Shown in pieces: positions 26,011-34,758 of a stretch of 40,900 nucleotides of DNA. Where the stretch lies: positions 1 to 40,900 of the forward strand of contig PHEE01000019.1 of the NCBI GenBank assembly GCA_002842855.1. Reading direction: 5' to 3'. Position 1 is the stretch's first letter, and each line of letters opens with the position of its first letter. The notes under the pieces are model-generated. The model did no database searches and had not been told where the DNA came from. It saw only the letters and a list, made by a program, of their open reading frames with translations. Source of the DNA: Alphaproteobacteria bacterium HGW-Alphaproteobacteria-4 (GTDB lineage Bacteria; Pseudomonadota; Alphaproteobacteria; Rhodobacterales; Rhodobacteraceae). Made by a program: the position numbers and the translations under genes.

Positions 26011-26073
26011 CAAATATCCTCGGGGGGTGAATTGCGCGGGCACCGCGCAAGAGGGGGGCAGAAAGCCCCCCTA
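26011..26073. terminator. Composite terminator and dispersed element between phaZ and the hydrolase
   Basis: Three structures are stacked between convergent genes. CAAATATCCTCGGGGGG (26011-26027) is a copy of the dispersed element in minus orientation. TTGCGCGG / CCGCGCAA (26032-26039 / 26043-26050) is an eight-pair stem with a three-base loop. GGGGGGC / GCCCCCC (26053-26059 / 26065-26071) is a seven-pair stem with loop AGAAA that reaches into the hydrolase stop codon. Read leftward this is stem, stem, then GAGGATATTTGCAC. The upstream part 25869-26010 shows no gene. Confidence 0.6.
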
Positions 26074-26811
26074 CCTTGCCACCTCGGCCACCGCAGCCTC
26101 GATCAGCCGCAGGCACCCGGGCGTTGAAAAGCGGTGGTCCGCCCCCTTCACCAGCACCAGCCGCAGGTCCGGCCCCTCGGCATGCGCCATAAGCCGCAGC
26201 GCCACCGTCTGCGGCACGTCCGCATCGGCTGTGCCCTGCACCATCCGCACCGGCATCGGCAAGGCAAGCGGCGCGCGCAACACCAGATGCCGCCGCCCGT
26301 CCTCGATCAGACGGCGGGTAATCACATAGGGCGTGGCGGAATACTCCGACGGCAACTCCACCCTCCCGTCGCGCAGCAGCGCCGCGCGCCGAGCTTCGTC
26401 AAACCCCGCCCAGAGCCCGTCTTCGGTAAAGTCCGGCGCCGCAGCGATCGTCACCAGCCCAGCGACCTGCTCGGGCACCTCGCGCGCCAGCAGCAGCGCA
26501 AGCCAGCCCCCCATCGACGATCCGACCAGCACTTGCGGCCCCTCGGTCAGGCGCAGCGCCGCGCGCGCATCCGCCAGCCAGTCGCCAATGCAGCCATCCT
26601 CGAACGCGCCGCCCGAAGCGCCGTGCCCGGAATAGTCAAAGCGCAGGAACGCCCGCCCCTCGGCCTTTGCCCAGGCCTCCAAAGCCTGCGCCTTGGTGCC
26701 GGTCATGTCCGAGCGGAACCCGCCCAGAAACACCAGCCCCGGCCCCCGCCCCGGCAGCCGCGCATAGGCAATCCGCCGCCCCTCGGGTGATGTGAAATGC
26801 TCTGCCACCAT
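26071..26811 (-). CDS. Alpha/beta hydrolase (ABHD10-like serine esterase)
   Basis: The 246-residue cytoplasmic alpha/beta-fold hydrolase has an oxyanion strand [17 protein letters not shown] (25-41), [12 protein letters not shown] (57-68), the nucleophile elbow GSSMGG (97-102, S99), an acid residue in GTADADVP and the catalytic His in GADHRFS near residue 227. The GGFRSDMxGxKA block resembles the ABHD10/mycophenolic acid acyl-glucuronide esterase group, suggesting esters or thioesters as substrates, but this is inference. The gene is divergent from thrS and convergent with phaZ; whether it takes part in PHB turnover is not shown. Confidence 0.82.
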   Translation of the reverse strand: MVAEHFTSPEGRRIAYARLPGRGPGLVFLGGFRSDMTGTKAQALEAWAKAEGRAFLRFDYSGHGASGGAFEDGCIGDWLADARAALRLTEGPQVLVGSSMGGWLALLLAREVPEQVAGLVTIAAAPDFTEDGLWAGFDEARRAALLRDGRVELPSEYSATPYVITRRLIEDGRRHLVLRAPLALPMPVRMVQGTADADVPQTVALRLMAHAEGPDLRLVLVKGADHRFSTPGCLRLIEAAVAEVAR

Positions 26812-26837
26812 GGCCCCCTTGCGCCCAGCGCGCCCCG

Positions 26838-26866
26838 TTGACTTGGGCGCGAATTCTTCCTACCAC
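26838..26866 (+). promoter_or_regulatory. Candidate thrS promoter
   Basis: TTGACT (26838-26843) is a near-perfect -35; 17 bases later comes TACCAC (26861-26866), a weak -10. Transcription near 26873 would leave a leader of about 50 bases. No T-box or long operator stem was seen. Confidence 0.5.
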
Positions 26867-26924
26867 GCGTGCGATAACCCGCAACCGGGCGTTTCGTGGG
26901 CGCCAAACCGACGAGGAGGACCGC

Positions 26925-28871
26925 ATGTCCCAGATCTCCCTTACATTCCCCGATGGCAATGCGCGTGAATATGACGCGGGCGTGATCCCGGCGCAGGTCG
27001 CCGCCTCGATCGCGCCCTCGCTCGCCAAAGCCGCGATTTCGGCGCAGGTGAACGGCAAGCACTGGGATCTGGCTTGGCCAATCCCCGAAAGCGCCAGCAT
27101 TTCCATCAACACGATGAAGGATGAGGCCCCGGCACTCGAACTCATCCGCCACGACCTCGCGCATGTCATGGCCCGCGCGGTGCAGGAACTGTGGCCGACG
27201 GTCAAGGTCACCATCGGCCCGGTGATCGAAAACGGTTGGTATTACGATTTCGACCGCAGCGAGCCTTTCACCCCCGAAGACCTCGGCGCGATCGAAGCGA
27301 AGATGCGCGAGATCATCAACCGCCGCGACCCGGTGACCACCGAAACCTGGGATCGCGCCCGCGCCATCGCCTATTACGAGGCGCAGAACGAACCCTACAA
27401 GGTCGAACTGGTCGGCATGATCCCCGAAGATCAGCAGATCCGCATGTATTGGCATGGCCACTGGCAGGATCTTTGCCGTGGCCCGCACCTGCAACACACC
27501 GGCCAGTTGCCCGCCGACGCCTTCAAGCTGATGAGCGTGGCCGGTGCCTATTGGCGCGGCGACAGCACGCGGCCGATGCTGCAACGCATCTACGGCGTCG
27601 CCTTCAAAACCCGCGAAGCGCTCAAGGCGCACCTGACCATGCTGGAAGAGGCCGCCAAGCGCGACCACCGCAAACTGGGCCGCGAGATGGAGCTGTTCCA
27701 CCTTCAGGAAGAAGCGCCCGGCATGGTGTTCTGGCACCCCAACGGCTGGCGTATCTACCGCAGTTTGCAGGAATATATGCGCCGCCGGCTTGACCGCGCG
27801 GGCTACCGCGAGGTCAACACCCCGCAGGTGGTTGACCGCGTGCTTTGGGAACGCTCGGGCCATTGGGAGGCCTACCGCGAGAACATGTTCATCGTCGAGG
27901 TCGATGAGGAAGGCGCCAAAGAAAAGCGCATCAACGCACTGAAACCTATGAACTGCCCCTGCCATGTGCAGGTTTACAATCAGGGCCTCAAATCCTACCG
28001 CGACCTGCCGCTGCGGCTGGCCGAATTTGGCTCGTGCCACCGCTACGAAAGCTCGGGCTCGATGCACGGGCTGATGCGGGTGCGCGGCTTTACGCAGGAT
28101 GATGCGCATATCTTCTGCACCGGCGCGCAGATCGAAAGCGAATGCGCGGCCTTCATCGACCTTCTTGCCTCGGTCTACCGCGACCTCGGATTCGACAGTT
28201 TCGAGATCAAGCTTTCCACCCGCCCCGCGGTGCGGATCGGCACCGATGAGGCTTGGGACCACGTTGAAGGCGCTTTGGAAAACGCGATCAAGAAAACCGG
28301 CAACCCCTACGAGATCGACCCCGGCGAAGGCGCCTTTTACGGCCCGAAGCTCGATTTCAAGCTGACCGATGCGATCGGGCGCAAATGGCAGTGCGGCACT
28401 TTTCAGGTTGACCCCAACCTGCCCACGCGACTTGGGGCCGAATACATCGGTGAAGACGGCGCCAAACACCGCCCCTACATGCTGCACCGCGCGATTCTGG
28501 GCAGCTTTGAACGCTTCATCGGCATCCTGATCGAAAACTACGCGGGGCGCCTGCCCTTCTGGCTGGCACCGCGGCAGGTGGTGGTAGCTTCGATCGTCTC
28601 GGGCGCCGATGCTTTCGTCGATGAGGTGGTGGCGGCGCTGCGCGCGCAGGGCATCCGCGCCGAGGCCGACACCCGCAACGAAAAGATCAACTACAAGGTG
28701 CGCGAACACTCGGTCGGCAAGGTGCCGGTGATTCTCGCCATCGGCATGCAAGAGGTTGAAGACCGCACGGTTTCGCTCCGCCGTCTGGGCGAACCGCATA
28801 GCCGTGTGTTGGCGCTGCAAACCGCCCTCGCAGAGCTTGTGGCCGACGCCTTGCCACCCGACCAGCGCTAG
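26925..28871 (+). CDS. thrS: Threonyl-tRNA synthetase
   Basis: ThrRS charges tRNA-Thr in the cytoplasm. The 648-residue protein has the N-terminal TGS domain (1-61), the editing (SAD) domain with [12 protein letters not shown] in front and the class II catalytic core. Motif 1 lies in [20 protein letters not shown], and the zinc-site Cys is C344 in MNCPCH. The usual MNCPxH sequence is intact. The C-terminal anticodon-binding domain starts near WLAPRQVVV. The ATG at 26925, with GAGGAGG six bases upstream, fits the conserved N-terminus better than an in-frame TTG at 26838. A strong terminator follows. Confidence 0.96.
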   Translation: MSQISLTFPDGNAREYDAGVIPAQVAASIAPSLAKAAISAQVNGKHWDLAWPIPESASISINTMKDEAPALELIRHDLAHVMARAVQELWPTVKVTIGPVIENGWYYDFDRSEPFTPEDLGAIEAKMREIINRRDPVTTETWDRARAIAYYEAQNEPYKVELVGMIPEDQQIRMYWHGHWQDLCRGPHLQHTGQLPADAFKLMSVAGAYWRGDSTRPMLQRIYGVAFKTREALKAHLTMLEEAAKRDHRKLGREMELFHLQEEAPGMVFWHPNGWRIYRSLQEYMRRRLDRAGYREVNTPQVVDRVLWERSGHWEAYRENMFIVEVDEEGAKEKRINALKPMNCPCHVQVYNQGLKSYRDLPLRLAEFGSCHRYESSGSMHGLMRVRGFTQDDAHIFCTGAQIESECAAFIDLLASVYRDLGFDSFEIKLSTRPAVRIGTDEAWDHVEGALENAIKKTGNPYEIDPGEGAFYGPKLDFKLTDAIGRKWQCGTFQVDPNLPTRLGAEYIGEDGAKHRPYMLHRAILGSFERFIGILIENYAGRLPFWLAPRQVVVASIVSGADAFVDEVVAALRAQGIRAEADTRNEKINYKVREHSVGKVPVILAIGMQEVEDRTVSLRRLGEPHSRVLALQTALAELVADALPPDQR

Positions 28872-28877
28872 CAATCA

Positions 28878-28906
28878 GGGGGGCCGCAGCGCCCCCCCCT
28901 TTTTTA
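28878..28906 (+). terminator. thrS terminator
   Basis: GGGGGGC (28878-28884) pairs with GCCCCCC (28891-28897) across CGCAGC, followed by TTTTTT at 28900-28905. It is the clearest rightward intrinsic terminator in the window. Confidence 0.9.
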
Positions 28907-29061
28907 TATTGATTTTCGGCACAGATGCGGCATCCTTTTGCCTGCGCTGCTGCTACCTTTCCTACCGCCTACCCGATCAGGGCCAGCCGGAAGACCCGAA
29001 AGACCTGGCTGCACGGCCCGGTGCATTCCGCCCCGGGAACACTGATGATGGAGATGCGGGT

Positions 29062-29268
29062 ATGGCCACTGGCACCGTGAAATGGTTCAACACCACCAAA
29101 GGTTTTGGCTTCATCGCGCCTGACGACGGCGGCAAGGATGTGTTTGTGCACATCTCGGCGGTCGAACGGGCAGGGCTGAAGGGCCTGAACGACAACCAAA
29201 AGGTTGCTTACGAGCTGCAATCGGGCCGCGACGGGCGCTCGTCTGCGGGCGATCTCAAGCTGCTCTAA
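29062..29268 (+). CDS. Cold-shock domain protein
   Basis: The 68-residue single cold-shock domain binds single-stranded nucleic acid and acts as an RNA chaperone. It has WFNTTKGFGFI with RNP1 KGFGFI (residues 14-19) and RNP2 VFVHIS (about 29-34), and a SRDGR-like end (SGRDGRSSAGDLKLL). The start at 29062 is set by GGAG nine bases upstream and by the family length; the longer in-frame ORF upstream overlaps thrS. About 150 bases of leader separate it from the thrS terminator; GCCAG and CTGGC in it (around 28983-29009) could pair. A broken paralogue lies at 38719-38851. Confidence 0.92.
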   Translation: MATGTVKWFNTTKGFGFIAPDDGGKDVFVHISAVERAGLKGLNDNQKVAYELQSGRDGRSSAGDLKLL

Positions 29269-29309
29269 GGCATCCGGGCCGCGCCGGGCGCCGCCGGCAA
29301 AGGTTTTCG

Positions 29310-29337
29310 CGGCCCGCGCCAATGCGCGGGCCGTTTT
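29310..29337 (+). terminator. csp terminator
   Basis: CGGCCCGCGC (29310-29319) and GCGCGGGCCG (29324-29333) form a perfect ten-pair stem with loop CAAT, then TTTT. It separates the cold-shock gene from the convergent acyl-CoA synthetase. Confidence 0.88.
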
Positions 29338-29349
29338 CGTGATGGCACC

Positions 29350-31242
29350 TTACTTCGCCCAATCCCACGGCGTCGTAAACTCGCCCATCTTCGCGGCCAA
29401 AGCCGCATCATCGACATCGCCCAACCGGCGAAGATGCGCGACCAGACCGCGTTTTTTGTCTTCGGTCACGCTGGCCACATTGGCGGCAAAGCCCGCCGCT
29501 GCCAGGGTTTCATTCAGCACGCGGGTGATGGCGCGCTTGCGCAGGTCGGGCTTGAAAACCTTGCCGACCCCGGTTTTCGGCAACTCGGCCAAGATCTCGA
29601 CATGCTTGGGTATCGCCGCGCGTTCGTGAATATGGGTGCGCGCATGCTCCATCAGCTCATCTTCGGTGACGTTTGCGCCCTGAACCAGTTCCACAAACAC
29701 GCACGGCAACTCGCCCGCAAAAGCATCGGGCTGGCCGATGGCGCCGGCAAAGGCCACTGCGGGGTGCGCCATCATCGCCTCTTCGATCTCGGCCGGGTCA
29801 ATGTTGTGGCCGCCGCGGATGATCAGGTCTTTCTTGCGCCCGGTGATCCACAGATAGCCGTCGGCGTCCAGTCGCCCGAGGTCGCCGGTGCGCAGAAACC
29901 GGGTTTCGGCGAACAGATCGTGGTTCTTGTCAACCTCGGTGTAGGTCGAACCCTCGAACACTCCGGGGTTGGCAATGCAGATCTCGCCCACTTCGTCGGT
30001 GGCGCATTCACGGAAGGTTCCGCCATTTTCCTCCACCAGAATCCGCACATGCGTATGCGGCATGGGTATCCCGACTGAGCCCACCTTCTTCTTGCCATCC
30101 ACCGGGTTGACCGAAACCAGACAGGTCGCCTCGGTCAGGCCATAGCCCTCGGAAATCTGCACGCCTGTGGCTTTTTCAAAGCGGTTGTAAAGCTCGACCG
30201 GCAGCGGCGCCGAGCCTGACAGCGCGGTTTTCAAGCTTGAGACATCGGCATTGACCGGCCGCTGCATCAGCGCCGAAATCGCGGTCGGTACGGTAATCAG
30301 GAACGTCACATGCCAGCGCTCGATCAACTTCCAGAAATTGTCGAACACCCCCTCGCCGCGATACCCCGCCGGGGTTGGGAACACCACATGCGCGCCCGAG
30401 GCAATCGCCGACATCAGAATCGGATAGGCCGCGAAAACGTGGAACAGCGGCAGCGGGCAGATCATCACGTCGGTTTCGTCAAACAGCAACCGGGCCCCCA
30501 GCCAGCCGTTGTAGATCATGCCTGAATACTTGTGCTGCGCCACTTTCGGCATGCCGGTGGTGCCGCCGGTGTGGAAATAGGCGGCAACGCGGTCATGTTC
30601 ACTGTCGGCAAAGATAAGTTGCCCCGCAGGCTGGCGCGCGCATTCGGCAGCGAAATCCTTGACATCGGCCTTGTGCTCGATCGGGTTCTTCGGGCGCACC
30701 AGCGGCACGATCCAGCTTTTCGGCGGCGACAGATAGCGGTTGAGGTCAACCTCGAGCACCGTCTTCACGTTCGGCGCATGTTTCACCGCCTCGGCTGCCT
30801 TCTGCGCCACATCCGATTTCGGAAAGGCTTTCAGCGTGACCAGCACCTTGGCCTTGGTCTCGCGCAGAATCGCCGAAATCTGCTCGGCCTCCAAAAGCGG
30901 GTTGACCGGGTTCACGATGCCCGCAATCGAGCCCGCAATCAGCGTGACCACGGTTTCATTGCTGTTGGGCAAAAGGTAGGCGACCGTATCGCCCTCGCCC
31001 ACACCAAGACTGCGGAACAGATTGGCGGCCTGCGTGACGCGGCCCAGAAGCTCGGACCAGGTCAGCGTTTCGGCCTTGTCCTTCGGCCCCGACAGCAGCT
31101 GAAACGTGCTCGCCGGCCTGTTGCCGTGCCGCGCCGCAACGTCGGCAATAAACTGATACATCGTCTTGGCGCGAGGACGGTCCTCCCACGCCTGTTCCTT
31201 TTCAACCGCATTGCGGTCAGCAACCGAGCCAAACCTCGACAT
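29350..31242 (-). CDS. Acyl-CoA synthetase (ANL superfamily)
   Basis: The 630-residue adenylate-forming enzyme activates a carboxylic acid to its acyl-CoA via an acyl-AMP. It has the phosphate-binding loop HTGGTTGMPK (224-233), GYGLTEAT (366-373), RTGDLGR and the C-terminal catalytic Lys region PKTGVGKVFK. The C-terminus extends some 60 residues beyond that Lys (to PWDWAK), longer than typical, and the FHVFAAYPILMSAIASG block suggests a medium- or long-chain fatty acid subgroup. The ATG at 31242 has GGGGAGGA upstream. It lies beside an ABC exporter gene on the same strand; a role in fatty acid use is likely but the substrate is not assigned. Confidence 0.88.
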   Translation of the reverse strand: MSRFGSVADRNAVEKEQAWEDRPRAKTMYQFIADVAARHGNRPASTFQLLSGPKDKAETLTWSELLGRVTQAANLFRSLGVGEGDTVAYLLPNSNETVVTLIAGSIAGIVNPVNPLLEAEQISAILRETKAKVLVTLKAFPKSDVAQKAAEAVKHAPNVKTVLEVDLNRYLSPPKSWIVPLVRPKNPIEHKADVKDFAAECARQPAGQLIFADSEHDRVAAYFHTGGTTGMPKVAQHKYSGMIYNGWLGARLLFDETDVMICPLPLFHVFAAYPILMSAIASGAHVVFPTPAGYRGEGVFDNFWKLIERWHVTFLITVPTAISALMQRPVNADVSSLKTALSGSAPLPVELYNRFEKATGVQISEGYGLTEATCLVSVNPVDGKKKVGSVGIPMPHTHVRILVEENGGTFRECATDEVGEICIANPGVFEGSTYTEVDKNHDLFAETRFLRTGDLGRLDADGYLWITGRKKDLIIRGGHNIDPAEIEEAMMAHPAVAFAGAIGQPDAFAGELPCVFVELVQGANVTEDELMEHARTHIHERAAIPKHVEILAELPKTGVGKVFKPDLRKRAITRVLNETLAAAGFAANVASVTEDKKRGLVAHLRRLGDVDDAALAAKMGEFTTPWDWAK

Positions 31243-31353
31243 TTCATTCCTCCCCTCAGGCCCGTTCCTTGCGGACCTTTGCGCCAGAATGCGTAGAAAA
31301 GCGGCGCCGGGCAAGCGAAAGCAGCTTCGGGCACGTCACATAACGCTCAGCGG

Positions 31354-33144
31354 TCAACCCTCGACGGTGCCGATGGTAAATTGCAGCCGCGCAAGCCGCG
31401 CATAAAGCCCGTTTTCGGCCACCAGCGCCTCATGCGTGCCTTGCGCCACGATCCGGCCCTGATCGAACACCACGATGCGGTCGGCGCGTTTCACCGTGGC
31501 CAGCCGATGCGCCACGATCACCGTGGTGCGCCCGCTCGCCAGCCGCTCAACCGCGGCTTGCACCAACCCTTCGCTTTCGGAATCCAGCGCGCTCGTCGCC
31601 TCATCCAGCAGCAGCACCGGGGCATCGCGCAAAATCGCGCGGGCAATCGCGATGCGCTGCTTCTGTCCGCCCGACAGCATCACCCCGCGCTCGCCCACAT
31701 AGGAATTGTAGCCCTCGGGCAGCGCGGTCAGAAAGTCATGCGCATGGGCGGCGCGCGCCGCCGCCTCGACCTCGGCATCACTCGCCTCGGGGCGGCCAAA
31801 GCGGATGTTTTCGCGCGCCGAGGCCGCAAAGATCACCGGGTCTTGCGGCACCAGCGCAATGGCGCGGCGGAAATCGGCGCGGGCAAGGCTGCGCAGGTCG
31901 TGCCCGTCCAGCGTAACGCGGCCCTGTTCGGGGTCCCAGAATCGCTGGATCAGCTGGATCATCGTGGTCTTGCCCGCCCCCGAAGGTCCGACCAGCGCCA
32001 CGGTTTCGCCCGGCGCGATATGCAGGCTTACGCCATCGAGCGCCGAGGCTGAGGGGCGCGAGGGGTAGTGAAAGGTCACGTCGTCAAAACTGATCTCGCC
32101 GCGCACCGGGCGCGGCAGCACCGCGGGTGCCGCGGGGTCATGCACCGGGTCTTCGGCGCCCAGCAACTCGGCCAGCCGCTCGGTCGCACCCGCCGCACGC
32201 TGGATCTCGCCCCATATCTCGGAAAGTGCCCCCACCGCGCCTGCCACCATGATCGCGTAGATCACGAACTGCACCAGTTGGCCAACCGTCATCACCTCAA
32301 GCCGCACATCGCGCGCGCCCACCCAAAGCACCCCCAGCACGCCCGAAAAGATCAAGAAGATCACGATCACCGTCATCACCGCTCGGGTAGAAATCCGGTG
32401 CAGCGCCGAGGTAAACGCCTTCTCGGTCACGCCGGCAAAATCGGCGCGGGTCTGGGCCTCGTGCGTGAAGGCCTGCACCGTCTGCGCCGACAGCAGCGCC
32501 TCGGATGCCGAGCCGGCGGAGTTGGCGATCCAGTCCTGATTTTCGCGGCCAAGCACCCGCAGGCGGCGCCCCAGCACCACGATCGGCGCCACCACGAACG
32601 GCACCACCAGCAGCACGAGCCCCGTAAGCTTGCCCGAAGTCAACAACAGCATTGCCATACCGCCGACCAGCACCAGCACGTTGCGCAGCGCCACCGACAC
32701 CGACGAGCCGATCACCGACAGGATCAGCGTGGTATCGGTGGTGATGCGGCTGATGACCTCGCCGGTCATGATCCGCTCGAAGAACGCCGGGCTCATGCCC
32801 AGCACGCGGTCGAACACCGCCTTGCGGATGTCTGCCACCACCCGCTCTCCCAGCCGGGTGACAAGGTAATAGCGCGCGCCGGTGCCCAGCGCGAGCAGCA
32901 CAACGATGACAAGGGCTGCACCAAAATACTGGTCGAGCAGCTGCGCGCCCGCCTGAAAGCCATCGACCACCCGGCGCACCGCCAAGGGCAGGATCAGGCT
33001 GATCGAGGCGGTCAGAACAAGCGCCATCAGCGCCGCCAGAACCTGCCCGCTGTAGGGCTTCACGAAGGGCACAAGGGCGCGCAGGGCGCCGATCCGCTTG
33101 GTCGTGGGCCGATCTTCGAGCTGGGTCTGGGGTGCGCGTGCCAT
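31354..33144 (-). CDS. MsbA-like ABC exporter (fused membrane and ATPase domains)
   Basis: The 596-residue half-transporter has six membrane helices (about residues 33-305) of the ABC type I exporter domain, then one ATPase domain: Walker A GPSGAGKT (386-393), Q-loop VPQDPVIF, signature LSGGQ (490-494), Walker B VLLLDE (510-515), D-loop SALD and H-loop H546. It should work as a homodimer exporting lipid or hydrophobic compounds. Two ATGA-like candidate starts exist; ATG at 33144 is preferred over the TTG codon before it, with AAGGAT eight bases upstream. The gene is 111 bases upstream of the acyl-CoA synthetase on the same strand. Substrate is unknown. Confidence 0.9.
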   Translation of the reverse strand: MARAPQTQLEDRPTTKRIGALRALVPFVKPYSGQVLAALMALVLTASISLILPLAVRRVVDGFQAGAQLLDQYFGAALVIVVLLALGTGARYYLVTRLGERVVADIRKAVFDRVLGMSPAFFERIMTGEVISRITTDTTLILSVIGSSVSVALRNVLVLVGGMAMLLLTSGKLTGLVLLVVPFVVAPIVVLGRRLRVLGRENQDWIANSAGSASEALLSAQTVQAFTHEAQTRADFAGVTEKAFTSALHRISTRAVMTVIVIFLIFSGVLGVLWVGARDVRLEVMTVGQLVQFVIYAIMVAGAVGALSEIWGEIQRAAGATERLAELLGAEDPVHDPAAPAVLPRPVRGEISFDDVTFHYPSRPSASALDGVSLHIAPGETVALVGPSGAGKTTMIQLIQRFWDPEQGRVTLDGHDLRSLARADFRRAIALVPQDPVIFAASARENIRFGRPEASDAEVEAAARAAHAHDFLTALPEGYNSYVGERGVMLSGGQKQRIAIARAILRDAPVLLLDEATSALDSESEGLVQAAVERLASGRTTVIVAHRLATVKRADRIVVFDQGRIVAQGTHEALVAENGLYARLARLQFTIGTVEG

Positions 33145-33300
33145 CAAAATATCCTTTTGCCTTGCGGCGATCTATGCGCGGCGGCGCCTCGGGGCAAGTG
33201 CGGATCGCTCTCAAACCCGCCTTCTGTCCCGCGCGCGCCGCACCGCCACGCTGCTCCCCGCCCCTGCCCGCGCGGGCTTTCCTGCCGCTGCGGCCCCGGC

Positions 33301-33362
33301 TTCTTCTTTGCCCAAATCCCCCGGGGGGTAAGGCCCGGAACGGGCCGAAGGGGCAGCGCCCC
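33301..33362 (-). repeat. Dispersed element, degraded copy, with two short stems
   Basis: On the minus strand this reads GGGGCGCTGCCCC, then GGCCCGTTCCGGGCC, then TACCCCCCGGGGGATTTGGG followed by CAAAGAAGAAG. Stems are GGGGC/GCCCC (33350-33354/33358-33362) and GGCCCG/CGGGCC (33332-33337/33341-33346). It lies downstream of tRNA-Leu and may end its transcript. The rest of 33145-33420 shows no gene. Confidence 0.5.
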
Positions 33363-33420
33363 CGCTGCGACCGCGCCGCCGATAGTGTTCGGCAGGCTCT
33401 GGCGCTACCCCGGGAAAGTC

Positions 33421-33506
33421 TGGTGCGGGCGGCCGGACTCGAACCGGCATGGGCTTGCGCCCGAGGGATTTTAAGTCCCATGCGTCTACCATTCCGCCAC
33501 GCCCGC
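33421..33506 (-). tRNA. tRNA-Leu (anticodon UAA)
   Basis: The 86-nt gene on the minus strand begins GCGGGCGTGG, whose first seven bases pair with CGCCCGC at the 3' end; the discriminator is A and CCA is encoded (33421-33423). The anticodon loop is CTTAAAA, giving TAA for Leu. A long variable arm (CTCGGGCGCAAGCCC region) and the GGTTCGAGTCC T arm mark a class II Leu tRNA. It decodes UUA, and UUG by wobble, both rare codons in a genome this rich in G+C. Confidence 0.97.
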
Positions 33507-33543
33507 GCGCGAGGGCGCGCGCCCCGCGCGGGCCCCCGGTCAT

Positions 33544-33571
33544 GGCTAATCGCTTCGCGCCGGGGCGGCAA
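33544..33571 (-). promoter_or_regulatory. Possible tRNA-Leu promoter
   Basis: On the minus strand TTGCCG (33566-33571) and TTAGCC (33544-33549) are 16 bases apart, giving a start about 30 bases upstream of the tRNA. The match is weak and by eye. Confidence 0.3.
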
Positions 33572-33636
33572 GAGGGGGGGCAGCCCGGCGGCGCCTTTGC
33601 GCTCTGCGCGGGCGCCGGGCGCGCCACCGATCTTGA

Positions 33637-33651
33637 GAACACTTCACGAAC
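33637..33651. promoter_or_regulatory. SOS (LexA) box, GAAC-N7-GAAC
   Basis: GAACACTTCACGAAC is an exact GAAC-N7-GAAC direct repeat, the LexA target of alphaproteobacteria such as Rhodobacter sphaeroides. It ends 16 bases before the ATG at 33668, where LexA would block transcription. No second copy was noticed near other genes. Confidence 0.8.
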
Positions 33652-33667
33652 ACTCTACCCTCACCCC

Positions 33668-34312
33668 ATGCCGACTCACCCCATGCCGACTCGCACCGCC
33701 CTGCCGCCCGTGGCCCCACCCCCGCCCGCCCCGCCGATATTGGCGTGGGCGCGGCCTGCGCTGGCCTTCGGGTCGGGGGCCGAGTTTGCCCGTGGCCGGG
33801 TGCATGAGCTTTGCGGCCCGGCGCGGCGCACGCTGGCGCTGCTGCTGGCGGGCAGGCTCGAGGGGCCGGTGCTCTGGATCGCACCCGATGGCGCCGCGCA
33901 GGCACTCAACCCAGCGGGCATGACCGGGCTTTGCGCGCCCGAGCGGCTGATCCTCGCCGCCGCCGCACCTGACCGCGAGGTGCTCTGGTGCTTTGAGGAG
34001 GCGCTGCGCAGCGGTGCCGTGCCGCTGGTGGTGGCCGAACTTGCCGCCCCCCCCGGCCTCACCCCAATGCGGCGGCTGCAGCTGGCGGCCGAGGCCAGCG
34101 GCCGCGCCCCCACCGGCCTCATCCTCACCCCCGAGGCAGGCGGCGCCCCCGGCGCCGAAAGCCGCTGGCACCTTGCCGCCGCCCATGCCGAGGGCCACAG
34201 CCGCTGGCACCTAGAGCGCCGCCGCGCCCGCAACGCCGCCCCCGCCGCCTGGCTGCTGGAACCCGGCAGCGCCGCCCCGGCGCTGACCCCGCAAACCGCC
34301 CCCGAGGGCTGA
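33668..34312 (+). CDS. ImuA-like SOS protein, without imuB or dnaE2 beside it
   Basis: The 214-residue protein (short Pro-rich start MPTHPMPTRT) looks like the ImuA group, RecA-fold relatives that work with ImuB and DnaE2 in SOS mutagenesis. Visible marks are ARGRVHELCGPARRTLALLL, EGPVLWIAPD, then the strand GAVPLVVAEL and a C-terminal SRWHLERRRARNAAPAAW. No Walker A GxxxxGKT is present, as in other ImuA. Identity rests on overall pattern plus a perfect LexA box 17 bases upstream. Normally imuA-imuB-dnaE2 form one operon; here the next gene is a fragment and then an MFS transporter. An alternative ATG at 33683 is possible. The longer in-frame extension to 33449 overlaps the tRNA and is rejected. 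Confidence 0.6.
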   Translation: MPTHPMPTRTALPPVAPPPPAPPILAWARPALAFGSGAEFARGRVHELCGPARRTLALLLAGRLEGPVLWIAPDGAAQALNPAGMTGLCAPERLILAAAAPDREVLWCFEEALRSGAVPLVVAELAAPPGLTPMRRLQLAAEASGRAPTGLILTPEAGGAPGAESRWHLAAAHAEGHSRWHLERRRARNAAPAAWLLEPGSAAPALTPQTAPEG

Positions 34313-34329
34313 CCTCCCTCAGGGCTGAA

Positions 34330-34707
34330 GTGCCGCAGCCACGCCCGCCCCGAACCGCCCGCCAACGCTTGATTTTTCCGCCTTCATCAGCGCTCAGTAT
34401 CGCGCAGAACCATTTCGAGGGCAGGATGCGTTTGGGCAATCCAAGGCAAGCATTTGAAGCACCGGGCCGCAAACCGGCCGCCACGAGCCTCAGCACGGCC
34501 TTCGGCTTCACTCCCCGCCCGATCCTGCTCGATCTCGACGGCAACGGCATCCGCATCACCGAGCAGTCGCGCTCGGGCATGTTCGTCGATGCCGGGGGCG
34601 ATGGCCTCAAGCACCGCACCGCCTGGGCCGGGGCGGGCGATGGGGTGCTGTTCTACGACCCCCGGCGAAGGCGCGAACTGCGCGTCTGGATGAAACGGGC
34701 CGCCTGA
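34330..34707 (+). pseudogene. Fragment of a large RTX-type calcium-binding protein
   Basis: An open frame of 125 codons starts 15 bases past the imuA-like gene (GTG start). Its second half, from about 34501, reads FTPRPILLDLDGNGIRITEQ, then FVDAGGDGLKHRTAWAGAGDGVLFYD. This resembles the LDLDGDG...FFDxDGDGxxxRTGWxGxxDGLL block found in very large RTX/haemolysin-type secreted proteins of Proteobacteria. Such a block normally lies inside proteins of many hundreds of residues with glycine-rich nonapeptides following. Here the frame ends 16 residues later in RRRRELRVWMKRAA, and no flanking domains are seen. I read it as a decayed piece; a short functional gene is possible but has no clear ribosome-binding site. 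Confidence 0.55.
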
Positions 34708-34723
34708 GGCCCCACAATCACCC

Positions 34724-34752
34724 TTTCGCGCCCCGCGCACCCCGGCTAGCTT
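34724..34752 (+). promoter_or_regulatory. Candidate promoter for a leaderless MFS transcript
   Basis: TTTCGC (34724-34729) and TAGCTT (34747-34752) are 17 bases apart. The -10 ends six bases before the ATG at 34759, so the transcript would begin at or next to the start codon. No Shine-Dalgarno is present, in agreement. Confidence 0.45.
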
Positions 34753-34758
34753 CGCGCC

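Noticed and set aside
26703..28874. 723-codon minus-strand open frame across thrS
   Set aside because: Antisense shadow of thrS, no ribosome-binding site and no recognisable domain.
33449..33667. N-terminal extension of the imuA-like ORF
   Set aside because: It overlaps the tRNA-Leu gene and the SOS box and has low-complexity Arg/Pro sequence.
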